Source: Priapulus caudatus (lineage: Eukaryota > Priapulida > Priapulimorpha > Priapulimorphida > Priapulidae). Taken from it: a stretch of 32,756 nt of DNA. The notes under the pieces are model-generated. The model was not told the DNA's origin, did no database searches, and was given only the letters and a program-made list of their open reading frames with translations. The position numbers and the translations under genes are program-made. The stretch is from assembly GCF_000485595.1 (NCBI RefSeq), contig NW_014577076.1, positions 804,377 to 837,132 of the forward strand, read 5' to 3'. Each line of letters starts with the position of its first letter. Within the stretch, counting starts at the first letter, position 1. Shown here in pieces: positions 10,403-23,146 of this stretch.

Positions 10403-13400
10403 TGTACGTGTGTAGGTGCGTGCGTGCGTGAGTGGGTGTACGTGTGTACGTGCGTGCGTGCGTGCGTGTATGTGTGTAGCTGCGGGCGTGCGTGCGTGTA
10501 CGTGTGTAGGTGCGGGCGGGCGTGAGTGGGTGTACGTGTGTAGGTGCGTGCGTGCGTGCGTGTACGTGTGTAGGTGCGGGCGGGCGTGCGTGGATGTAGT
10601 CTATAATTACCCATGTTGAGAAACGCGTGTGGAGATTCGCGGGGACAGCGTATGGTTTGTCTTTTGTAGGCTAAGCTCTTGCACCGTATCACCATGCAAT
10701 GTAGAATATAGTTTATAAACAGCCACATAAGCTAATAAGGTGACCGTCTTAGATCATTGCATTGAATATTCCTTTATCGGTATTTTTGTGCAGCTGATGA
10801 TATGAGCACGAGTAACGTGGATGGTCTGCAGGGAGCTGGCATCAATTCCATCCTGCCTAAGGAACATGGAACAAAGTTCTACAGCCTGCCCATTGTCAAA
10901 TTCTCTGAACACGAAGTACGTGCTTGCGAGATGCAGTACATGCGAGACGCAGCTTTAGCAATTCTGTAGTAGAGTATCGTGTAATATTCGAGGTTGAAGC
11001 CATAGTATGGTGGCCGAGATGGCTACAGATATTTTTATTATTTATTTTTAATTTATTTTCATTCCAAATTCATTTTCATTTCAAATTCATTTTCATTCCA
11101 AATTCATTTTCATTTCAAATTCATTTTCATTTCAAATTCATTTTCATTTCAAATTCATTTTCATTTTTATTTCAAATTCATTTTTATTCCAAATTCATTT
11201 TCATTCCAAATTCATTTGCGAGAAATCGCGGTGGCCGAGATGGCTACGGATATTGGTAGGGGCGGAGTGACGTCACTTCCCCTTAGTGGGACTCGACAAA
11301 CCTTCAAAACAAGAGAACAAACGCCAGTTGTTTTGGTTTATGATAGGTAGATAAGTAGGTTTTTCTGATGTATATTTCATGAAAAACACATTTTACTCAT
11401 TAATATAACATATAATATCACTATAATTGCAATTCTTTGTGTGAATGTGTTATTTTCATCTCCATCTTAAAGTTATGAGAGGGTCTCGGCTCTCATAATA
11501 CGACATACGTACGTACGTACGTACTGCCTACTGCCATACTGGTACTATAGCCCTTTGCTCCGTCGCAGGATAATGGTATGCTATTTCTGAATTGTTAGAT
11601 GGCGGTACGTAGTCCATAAAACGTCTTGAACTGACCGTTAGACTGGTTCGCGGCCCCACTGCTCTCGTGCGGTCGTGCCGTCTAGCATAGCGAGCTTCTG
11701 AGTGGTGCTGGCGGTGGGGACCAGTCTAGAGCTCACGTGTGATGTGGTTATCGCGTCCTCGTGTTGCTAACAGCAAGCAAACGCCGCATAGGCACACGGC
11801 GCGCACACACGCACACGCGCGCACGCACGCACACGCATATGCACACGGCGCGCGCACACGCAAAGGCGCACGCACACACACACGCTCCTGCGACGGAGCG
11901 AAGGGCTATAGTACCAGTATGGCAGTAGGCAGTACGTACGTACGTACGTATGTCGTATTACGAGAGCCGAGACCCTCTCATAACTTTAAGATGAAGATGA
12001 AAATAACACATTTACACAAAGAATTGCAATTATAGTGATATTATGTGTTATATTAATGAGTAAAATGTGTGTTTTTTATGGAATATACATCAGAAAAACT
12101 TATTTATCTACCGATCATAAACCAAAACAACACATTTACAAACGGCGTTTGTTCTCTTGTTTTGAAGGTTTGCGAGTCCCACGAAGGGGAAGTGACGTCA
12201 CTCCGCCCCCACCAATATCCGTAGCTATCTCGGCCACCGCGATTTCTCGCAAATGAATTTGGAATGAAAATGAATTTGAAATGAAAATGAATTTGAAATG
12301 AAAATGAATTTGAAATGAAAATGAATTTGAAATGAAAATGAAAATGAATTTGAAATGAAAATGAAAATGAATTTGAAATGAAAATGAATTTGAAATGAAA
12401 ATGAATTTGAAATGAAAATGAATTCGGAATGAAAATGAATTAAAAATAAATAATACAAATATCCGTAGCCATCTCGGCCACCATACTATGGTGATGAACA
12501 TTGATTGCTCATTCTGTCTTGGTTCCAACTCATGTTTGGATGTGAGAACAGTCACTGTTCGTTTGCTCCCTCTGTTTTGATTGATTGTTTCTAACCATAT
12601 CCAGATTCGGTTGTTTCGTTTAGGAAGGTTTCTGTCCACCTTCTCATATAAAGTTTTGGCTACTACATGACAATCTCTGGTAGGGTTGCTTCATGCCATC
12701 TGAGTATTTCTTCCCTTCATGTAATCATGAAAGATTTGCTGATCCATGCCATATAACTGCTTGTTTTGAAAGTATGCAATTGGTAAAAATATTAGACGTG
12801 TGATTTGTGTTGCATATTCTGCTTACAGGTTTGTTCCCTGTGTTCGTGGGACTCCTCCATCCATGACTCTCCATACTTGAACCGAGTGACACCACCGAAC
12901 GAGAGGATTTACCTTATCCTGAAGGCAACTGTGCAACTGTCACATCCAGGTGATGTCCACATTCATTACCCCATATTATATTTATTAAAGTAGATGAGTT
13001 TGTCCCTGTCTCTTTCCCTCTATTTATTACCTTCCTTCCCTCACTTTTTCTTGCATTCTCGCTTTTCTCTTTCCCGCTCTTCATTTCTCTCATTCTCCTT
13101 CTACCTCCTCCCTCCCTCCCTCCTTCCCTCCCTCCCAATCTCTCTTCTTTCTCTTACTCCCACTCATCCTCCCTTGTTCATCCTTCCTCTCTCCTTCTGT
13201 TCCCGCAATGACTAAACTGCATATGGAAATGTCACGTTATTTCTATCTGCTGCTGTCACTGTAGGTGTCATGGAGCTGGTCTTACGCAAACGTATTTGCA
13301 TCAACGTCTACAAGAGACAAAGTTTCACGGAAAAGCTTTTCAAGAAGATCGGCATGCAGTGGGACACTCTGCATGCATGCGGTGTACAGTACGAGATCGT

Positions 13401-15017
13401 GTCAAACATTCCAAAGGTATGTGCATTTCATAATACCATACTCTATGTCGTATGTTTTTATGACATCGAGATTAGAAAATAAAGAACACAATATTTCTTT
13501 AGCGTCTTTTGCACCATGCACTGTTTACAAACACTTGTTCATTATGTAGGTATTAATGGGGAAAACATTAAAGCATATCATCAGCATCGTTATATATAAA
13601 AGCATTTTAAGCTAGTGAATACTAGCATTTACTAATATTGTTTTTTATGCAATTAATCAGTTACAATATTGTTGCTTGTGAGTGGATCCATACTCCAAGC
13701 TATAGGTCAATAACCGTATATATAATCGTCTTCTATAACTTTAATAAATTAAAAGATTACTATCCAGCTAGACTATCTAGACCTGCTTTCATTTGACTAT
13801 CGAAATGAGACAAACTGAGCATTAATAATATATGCGCAGTGAAATCAATAACAACGATTGCTTCTCCAACTAAACCAAAACTAAAATCAAAATTGTCATT
13901 ATACTTTGTGTGTTATTCAAGTAGACTTATGTGTGCAGCGATAGATTAGATTAACATTGCCACTGATGTCTGCAGGCTTCAGAAGATCCAGAGGACCGGG
14001 AGTCACTTGCGCTGATGGCAGCAGCATCCGGTGCCAGTGGGGACCAGGAAGAGGGGCAGTCGTACATCGAGCGCTATATCCATGGCGTGTCAGCAGTGGA
14101 GAGCATACTCGCGCTGGACAGGCTTAGACAGGTGCTGTCATTGTGTCGCCCTAGTGCGCAGAAATATACCTGTCCGTCATTAGCAAAATTACAATTTCGT
14201 TCTTGGTTAGATATTTTCTCGTTGAATATTGTTTCATTAAAATTGAACAAAAATTAATGATATCCATGGAATGTCGCAGAAAATTATTTGACATGAAAAA
14301 TATCTATGCCAACAATATTTTTTCAGAATAAATATTTCAAAGAAAAAATGGTATTTATGAAGAAGTGTGCATAATAGTTGGTACTGGAGTGTACGTTTTT
14401 CATTAAGTTGTTGTGACTCTGACTTGGTAGTTGACTTTTCACAGGAGGTTGCAGTAAAGGAAATGTTAGCAGTCACAGGCAAACCCATCAGGAAAACGGC
14501 CAGTGTGCCTAATATTTCCAACGTGAGTTTCCCTCGTCCACTGTGTCGTCTCGGCCAGTCTTCCATTCACTTGTTGCCATGTTGAGATTTACCAGTTATC
14601 ATACTGTTACTTTCACCTTCCTGTTATCCTTCGTCCGAAGTGAGTTGCAAAATTTCTCTTCAACCAGTTGTAGCTTGAAATTACCCTCCGTGTTATTGCT
14701 GGTTATCGTCATACATGTGTGCATGTTCCCTCGATCATAGGCTCAGTATCCCTGGCATTTGCGGTGGATTTTTAATTGTACGTCGTTATTAACACACTGG
14801 TGCACTGCTTGACTCTGACCCTCGCTGCTACCCTTGCTGGCTGTCATGCGGTGCACATTTATGAGATGATTACTGCATTTTGTTATCATATTTACATTAA
14901 TCTACGATAATTTGCATGCAGCACATGTAGGTTACAGCAGATAACAAATAACAGCACGTATTATAGTCTAGCATGAATATAACATGTATATTGAATTCGA
15001 TACATACATGCATATAC

Positions 15018-15073
<56 letters not shown>

Positions 15074-17866
15074 TTATATTTTTATATATATGTATGTATT
15101 CACTAATAGCGTTCCTGGCGTTCTTCGGGTTATATTCTACATCAAAATTCATTCTTGGTAGCTCCTCGGTATAGGGATGTCACGTACGAGGTTAAAACGG
15201 GAGTAATTTGAGTTTGGTGTGTATTTTTAAATTCATCACATATTTTTCATTAATATTCAGAATATTCTATTCAGAATATTCAGTTCATTGTGTCGGCAGT
15301 GTGATGATCAGATCAGTGTTGTGTCATTATTCTCATGAAGTTTGGATATACCCCTAATGGATTCCCCTTTGCAGTTTGATTTGTTTAGATCGGTGTCGTG
15401 TAAGTTTCCCCTGCATCTTGCTGTAGTGCGTACAACACGTGTGTTTTGTTTTACAGATTTCTAGATTCCACTCTGAAAGTAGTCTAACGGAACTTGCCCC
15501 TACTAGTAGGTTAGAAGTTCAGGTACTGCCACATATTTATTTGCTTTGCTTTCTACCGTTTGTTTCGAATGCACGCGTAATAACACTGCGCATGGCCCCA
15601 CGGCCGCGTGTTCGCTTGTTTCTCTAACTAACCAAGCGTCGTGCCTAAGGCGTAGTGGAGTGCTATGTCCAGTATGCGTGTAGATACAGCCATGGATAAC
15701 CGATGCACGTATGGCATAATTAGTGACATATCAATTGTATATATGTCATATCTGTTGACACAGCCTCTCAGTTAACCGACGCGGCTATTAAAAATTCCAC
15801 TGTATGTGTTAAGACAGACTGATATGGCAATATCATAGAGTGCCAGCAAAGCATGTTCAACCTGTGTGTTGTGCCCGGGAGCATGGCAAATTTACCTGGC
15901 CTTGCCTCAGGGCACCTACTATGGCAGAACACTGTAGTGAAAACTACTGTGGTTTGGCTTTCAATCAGCAGAGTATTGAGAAATGAACCTGCAATGGGCC
16001 AACAGTCCATTCAGAAGTCTGGATCAAAGAGATTCAGAAAGTATTTAAATTTGCATTTATAATTTATAGCTATATAGTGAAGAGTAGAAAGGTTTACACA
16101 TGGGTACATCATTGTCGACAGTGATGCGGGTATATATTAGGTTATTGGACCTTGTCACTGCGACACGGTCAACCTCGAAAACCGACCGCAATTTCGGTGT
16201 GCAGACACTTGACAAAAACACGGTGATGTTGCTATGGACGTTCGACCTTTACACTGATGTTTAATCATAATTATTGGCAATGAAAATCTAGTAAACCATC
16301 CATATGTCTTTTATATACTATCATTGGATTTCATTGGCAATAAAAAGTGCAGCTTGACAAAGGCAACAAACTAGTTATCGATTGGTTATATACTAACTTT
16401 TGTGCTAGGAACAAATCTTTGATTCATCTTGAAATTAAAAATTCACCTCTTATAGGCCTAGTTGACCACGCAGAGAAATCTTGAGAAAATACTCTGGAAT
16501 AGTCGCAGTGGGAAGGTCCTTGCTGGTGTGTGTGCGTGCGTGCGTGCGTGCTGGGGTCAATCGCTCATTCGGTTGTAGGTGTGAGGTTGAAGGCTCGTGT
16601 TTGTGGTTTGTCAGTGCCGTGCAGACAGCGTCATGGAGCTGCACCGCATGTCCCCGGACTTCTCCATCCCTAGCCACCAGTACGTCACCTCGTGGGAGAA
16701 GGAGTTCCGTCGCAAGTCGCTCTCCGACACCTTCCGCAAGCAGAAGGACCGCGACAGGCTCACGCCAACCAAGGATTTAAAGGGCACATTTCCTGGTCTC
16801 GGTAAGTCGCACGTTTGTGCTGTACGGAACATATGCGCAGACTCGATGTTGTGTTGCATTCCAGGGAAGGGAGGCAAACTAGGGGAAGTACTGTTTCTCT
16901 ACTCTATTTCTCTACTCTATTATTGCTGACAATTTCCTGTAAATGCCGTGCACATGCTCCTCTGCAACACACATGTCTACCGCACGCACGCTGCCACACA
17001 CTGACACATAAATATAGAGTCATATTTATGTTTATGTGTCATATTTATATTTATATATTTATATTTATATTTATGTTTATGTGCTATATTTATATTTATG
17101 TGTCGGCGTGCGGCAGCGTGCGTGCGCTGGACATGTGTGTTGCAGAAGAGCAGGTGCACGGTATTTACAAAAAAATTCACGGCAATAATAGGCGAAAGAG
17201 AGTAGAGAAACATTAAGACGTTAGTAGTAAATAGATTTCGTATTTATTTAGCATTATATTTTATTGAAACGCTCCCAAGTGCCTGTGTATGTGATGTGTG
17301 AATTGCCAGCGGATGAACGAAATCTGAAGCGATGCTTAACAGCCCTGCATTATCTTGAGTTGGCGATCATTTGGACGAGAGTTGACTTCAGTATTCTGTG
17401 AGAGTCGTGGGTGGGACGAGGTCGGTGGCAAACTTGATGCCTCATATGCTACTGCCTTTTTGCGTTCCATTTGGCATTAACAGTTACTGGCTTGCCATGT
17501 GTTACTTAGACGCTACCGATTTGCGGTGTCGTTTGGCTTTCTGTGTGTCTTACTGTCGCAAACAATCGGTTTTTTTCCCGTTCACTCAGACTTCTTCATA
17601 AAATATGCTTGTTGCATTTAATGTGTGGTTCAAGTGGAGGGGAGGACAAAACGTGAGAGCGATTGATATAGCTGAATTCGCTGCAATGAATCACAATAGT
17701 TATAATTAGTAATTAAACAGTGTCATAATGTTAAATAAGTCTGTGTTTTGTAATTCTTTATCAAACATATGTTATAGTTCGTAATTGCAAGTAGGTGGCA
17801 CCTGTTAACTGTTTTGTGATGTGAATGCACAGTGGAGCCCCCGTGTGTGTATATGTGTGTGTTTGA

Positions 17867-17907
<41 letters not shown>

Positions 17908-20487
17908 TTATTAAACGCTCAACGACCGCGGTTTCCTCCTTTAACCCACCTTTCTTGATTTTTCACGCAGCCCGACCAACGTTCCTCAACATTCGACCGC
18001 AAACGTATGTGAACAATAAGTCCAAATGTATGTCCACTGAAGACACATCATCAGCGCTTATTGGTTATGTTCTATTACGTTTTTCGTTGCCTGCTTCTAG
18101 AACGGAGAGCATGCTGAGAATGCGGTAGTCATACATTCCATACCGTTTGGGCTCGTGTTGTATTTAGACCTCCACCTCCAAGTGGTGCTGTGAAGACAGT
18201 TGTTGTTGTTATTGTTGTGTGTTGCGTGTTGTTCTTGTTATTGTTGTTATCGTAAATTATTAGCGGCCTCAATCAAAATTTATTGCACTTCTTGCCAGTA
18301 GATGGCACTGCAAGTCATTGGGATACAAATAGTTTATCACTGATAGAAGGCTTCACCCTGTTGCTGGGGATATGACGTCAAATGGAACTGTTGCCTTGTT
18401 AATCGTTCTACGAGGTTAATAGCACACCCATACACTTAAAGTTTCGCTGTAGAATTAGCGTTCACCTAGTTTGCAGAGTAGTGCTGATATTAACATAGTT
18501 TGTCAATTTCACTAAGTCTCCAAAGAGGTGGACGTCTAGATTAAAATATAGGATGAAACGGCCTAAGAATTTTCGCCCAGTATTTTTCATCGCATAGTAA
18601 GTGTTAAGTGTTACCGTGTGGCTTGTTTGTGATACGACTGGACTTCTTTAGGAAAGGCTGCATGTGGAAATAGTCCCTAGATTGTAGAGACATCCTGTTT
18701 AGTCAGTGTATGTACCAGTCTGTAGATGTAAACTACACACAGCTTGGTTCATTTAGGTCCACTCCACGTACAAATGGCTGGACTATAATAACGGATGACA
18801 ACGACGAGAGGGTTGAATCGGAACTGTGCATTTGCTGCAATACCCACCTGATTTCCTGTATAACATGACTGTATCGTCAACTTTTAGAGCGGGAAGAGGA
18901 CGTGTGGATGTACTGCTGTGTGTTTGATGTTCTGCTGCTAGTTGGGAGTTCGTGTAGCTGCATGCATAGCTAACGCAGCGGATACTTGGATCGTGGGTTA
19001 TCAGTGTGTGCCGAATGAGAATGTCGAGAAGAATTCAAGTTGGCTCTGGCTTTTTTTTCTGGCCAATTGCGATGAGTGTGCTATCGGCTGTAGGGCTGTG
19101 ATTAGTGGCAGGACTGGTTAGTGAAGGAATGCGAGCATGGTCACCATTTGTACGTTTGTTGGTGTGACTCTGTAGCTATACGGTTAGCTAACGCATACTG
19201 GGGGGACGTTTGGTCGAGAAGAATCGAGCAATAGCATATATTATATCGCACGCCCCTTCACGTGTAGTGAATGCCCATGTAACATTTAGGTGCAAGCGCC
19301 GCAATCAATGACAGGCGGATTTTCTTTGTGCTTGTTGTTAAGCTCCTTGTCGATTTGTAATGCCTCGTTCAGGTTAAATGTCTACTAAAATCTGATTGTT
19401 AAAATTAAACAAAAAGTATAATTTACTGTGCCGTAACTGTTCTTGCATGTGTTTAGGCCCCATTCTTTCAGGTGTTGGATCGATTGTGACACCAGAAGTC
19501 AGTGAAATATAATGCACATCTTCCCGTGCGTAGACGTTCGGTGTTTTCAAAATGACATTGCCAACGTAATTTTGCACACAGATTATTAACTTTTCTGCCA
19601 AACCTATAGTAATTTAATAAACTAGTTCAGAATTGTAGGTATATACTCAATATTCCAGTGTTCCAAAATATGCTAATTAAACTTCCTATTTAACTTAACT
19701 GAACAAGGGTGTGTAGTGAGTGAGAGTTAGGGCATGTCAAGTAGTTTGGCTTTGCTACATGTCGTATAGTAGAGCATGATTTTAGTTAAGTATTAACACT
19801 AATCTAAGTCGAATATTAATGGAGTATGCACACAACCGTATTTTGCTGGGACACGTGATTTGTGTAAGTGCGTAATAACTGAATATAGAACTCGTGTACA
19901 TGAATGATGTCACAAATCATCATTGATACCATGTCCTCTTGAAATAGTGCCACTGGTTGTAATCAACTTGGCTATGGGTTTCTCCCACTGATCCTAGTCT
20001 ATTGCTACGTGCTACCATTCATCAGTGCCTCTTGGATGGTGATTACTAACTGTGCGTTGCTGTGTTTGTTCACAGCCGCATCTCCAAAATCCGGCGCAAG
20101 CCCCGTTCAGCCCGCAAAGATCGTGAAGGCCTTAAATCTAACTACATTACTGGAGGAGCAGCAACAGAAGGACCAGAGCTGCTCTCAAGTGAGCAATGAC
20201 AGGCACGAGGTAAGTAGTAAGTCACATGTTTAATTGTTTTAATGTTGTTAGGTCATTATAGATTTGTTATCAGATGTCATTTTGTTATCAATCTGTGTTC
20301 GTACCGAGCGTATTCCTTCGTATTATTTCCAGTTTGATGAGGAAGAGGAGGAGGAAGAAGCAGAGGAAGGGGAAGATGATGATGAGGAGGAGGAGGAGGA
20401 GTGTCTTTCGTCGCCATCTAAATACCGCACCCGCTCGCCCGAGCAGTTTCCGCTCGACACTGACGATGCACACTTCAGCAGCTACAG

Positions 20488-20520
<33 letters not shown>

Positions 20521-23110
20521 GCAGCCACAGACGCACATTGCCAAGAAGTCACGCAAGAAGGACGCGATGTCGCACTCAAACACGATCGACAGTCTGACGG
20601 AGGCCGGCGGCGGGAGGCCGCTGCAGGATCTGCCGCGCTCGGGTACCGTCGACAGCCTCACCGACGTGAAGAACCTGCCGGGCAGCGTGACGTCGAGCGG
20701 CTACTGCTCACATGGCTTCTCCTCACACACGCTCTCCTCAGAGGACTCGATCAGCCTGCGCAGCATCAGCGTTGACGAGACGCCCGACGTGGAAGCCGCG
20801 GGCAGGAGCAAGGAGCGCGGCGAGGATGGGGAAGAGGAGGACCCCACCGCCGTGAGGCTGAAGGAGGAAGAAGAGCAGGAGAAGGAGTACACTGCCACCG
20901 CGAGGCTGCAGGAGGAAGAGGAGCAGGAGAAGGAGGACGGGGAGGAGGAGGACCACACCGCCATGAGGCTGAAGGAAGAAGAGGAGCAAGAGAAGGAGTA
21001 CACTGCCACCACGAGGCTGCAGGAGGAAGATGAGCAGGAGAAGGAGGACGGGGAGGAGGAGGACCACACCGCCATGAGGCTGAAGGAGGAAGAGGAGGAG
21101 AAGGGGAAGGAAGAGGAGTACCCCGCCGCCACAAGGCTGCAGGAGGAAGAGGAGCAGGAGGAGGAGGAGAAGGAGAAGGAGGATGAGTACCTCGCTGCCG
21201 CGAGGCTGCAGGAGGAAGAGGAGCAGAAGGAGGAGAAGGAGAAGGAGGAGGAGTACCTTGCCGCCGCGAGGCTGCAGGATGAAGAGGAGGAGGAGTACCC
21301 CACTGCTGCGAGGCTGCAGGAGAAAGAGGAGAAGGAGGAGGATGGGGAGGTAGAACAGAAGAACCCCGAATGCACTGAGGAAATTAAGGAAGAATGTGTG
21401 AGTTCTGAAGCTCATGAGGGTGTTGATGAAGGGAAGGGGGATTCCGCAAGCTCTCCCGAGTGTGCTGAGGACGGAAAGGAGGAATCTAGCAGCTGTATCT
21501 CCCAAGAGCATGGCGGTGAGATGTCGGAGGCTGGCTGTAATCTGATGGACAGCGATATTCCAGAAAGCATAAATGCTCCTATTCAACCGCTGACCCCTCT
21601 CAGCCACGCTGTGCACGATAAGCCTACACACATTGCATGCAACACGGGGGATGGCGATGAGGACACCGCTGAGAATGAGCGCAGCTTCAGATGCCCTCTC
21701 ACTGGTGACATAATCAGTGATTTCTCACCATTCACGAGCACGTCCGAAAAACCAAACGTAGAGCTGGAGGACAGGCTGGATGCAGACGCAGCTCTGGATG
21801 GTCTGTTGCCACCACGTGATGCGGACACGCAGGCGGTAGCAGACTCGTGTTCGCTTAGCGTCTTCGATCCAGCTAACGTGAAGCAGTCGTCACACGATGG
21901 CAGCACCGCTAATGACAGTTTAGTGTTCGGTAATGATGATGGCACGCACGCCAGCAGTACGGAACCCACGTCGGCCCAGCCAGAATGTTTACAGGAACAG
22001 TTTGCTGGCGTTCAGACCGCGATGGAGGAAAGCTTCAGTGAAGGCAACCCACAGTGGAAGCAAGGCGATATCGAGTTGTTAGGCCACAAGGCACTGATAG
22101 ATGAAGAGAAGCTGTCAGGTATGTCTCATGAACTTGTCATGACTCGTTATGTGTCTGAGTGTGACTGGTGATTGTGGTCTTCATGTTCCAATGTCAGTCT
22201 CCTTAAATTTATACGTCGACGCATTCTAAGATCAGGCAGTTCGAATTTGGTTTGTCATTGCGTAACGTATTGAAACAGTAAAAACAAAATAAACGAACAA
22301 AGCTTGGTGAAAACAACAGGTTCAGTAGTACGTGAAATAAATGATATTACTTCCTAAAGCTGTTGTATTCGGTAGTTTATTGCGACTAAGCACACTATTT
22401 ACATGTATTTACCTGTATTTGCATATATCTACGTGTGTTTGCCTCGCTGTGCCTGTATTTACCTGTGTTTACCTGTATTTACCTCTGCAGGTACGGACAG
22501 CGACGAGTGCTCGAGCATCTGTTCGTTTGGCAGCCGGGCTGACCTGCACCGCATGGCTGATGCGCCTGTTCCGTCCTGGATCACCGTCGGCGAGCCGGTC
22601 GTAGTGATGCCCTACACCGCCTGCGGCGTCATCAAGTTCGTGGGCACCACCGAGTTCGCTGCCGGCAACTGGGTGGGAGTGGAGCTTGATAAACCCGCAG
22701 GTAAGTGTTGCGAGTGTACGTGTACGGGTGCCTTGATACGTGGGTGCGTGCGTGCGCGCATGTGTGTGAAACTGCTTCAGTAATTGACATACTTGTCCTA
22801 CTGGCACCTCTATCCGGGTTATAGACATTGTATATTATTTAGCCTAAGTTAGTACTAATCATATACTAGTTATTATACTAGTCTATATGTATTTCTGTGA
22901 TTTGGGCTGGTGACTGTCATAAATGCGCTGCGTCACGTGTGTTGGGTACGGTGGGAGCGCGTGTGTTTGTGATCGGTGTATATGCGGCAACAGTGTGTGC
23001 GCGTGTGTGCGCGCGCGTACGTGTGTGCGTGCGTTTATATGTGTGGGCGTGCATAGACGCGAGGGTGTGTGTGTGCGTGTGTGTGTGTGTTTGTATGTGT
23101 GTGTCTGTGT

Positions 23111-23146
<36 letters not shown>

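Larger units (their letters stand above)
11000..12491. mobile_element. Foldback-type element with long inverted arms
   Basis: The left arm, 11000-11570, and right arm, 11886-12491, are reverse complements along nearly their whole length. Outer ends: ccatagtatggtggccgaga against the complement of tctcggccaccatactatgg. Inner ends: ggtactatagccctttgctc then cgtcgcagga against its complement at 11886. The spacer, 11571-11885, is unique with a CA/GC-rich part. Each arm contains a 17-bp minisatellite and two copies of GGTGGCCGAGATGGCTAC. No transposase frame is seen, so the element is non-autonomous. The flanks tgaag and tgatg could be an imperfect 5-bp target duplication, but this is uncertain because the ends are themselves near-palindromes. 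Confidence 0.8.
10916..12828 (+). other. KIF13 intron (1.9 kb)
   Basis: Dominated by the foldback element at 11000-12491. The flanks (10916-10999, 12492-12828) are plain. Confidence 0.85.
16802..20075 (+). other. KIF13 intron (3.27 kb, longest)
   Basis: Holds a long hairpin element (16893-17211), a (TA)n run (17871-17904) and a TTG-rich run (about 18198-18255). From 18260 to 20075 I see unique, gene-free sequence. Confidence 0.85.

Noticed and set aside
9639-10728. Antisense HTRTHLHTYT frames of 216 and 282 codons
   Set aside because: Translation of the GTGCGTGC minisatellite; overlaps KIF13 exon 10 and has no start or splice context.
11009-11030. tRNA gene or tRNA-derived SINE at GGTGGCCGAGATGG
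   Set aside because: Only a box A-like match; no cloverleaf, no box B at proper distance, and the module is part of the inverted arms.
12136-12639. 167-codon antisense frame with FHFKFIFI repeats, and its counterpart at 10924-11259
   Set aside because: Translation of the 17-bp minisatellite in the foldback arms.
16625-16801. Alternative start of exon 17 at the AG of gtgcag/acagcg
   Set aside because: Puts the exon out of frame with both neighbours.
19374-19601. 75-codon antisense frame in the longest intron
   Set aside because: Starts with TTG rather than ATG, no recognised motif, no splice partner.
20701-21631. Antisense open frames of 224 and 297 codons (poly-Ser, poly-Leu)
   Set aside because: They are the complement of GAG/AAG repeats in KIF13 exon 19, whose sense frame is fixed by flanking conserved exons.
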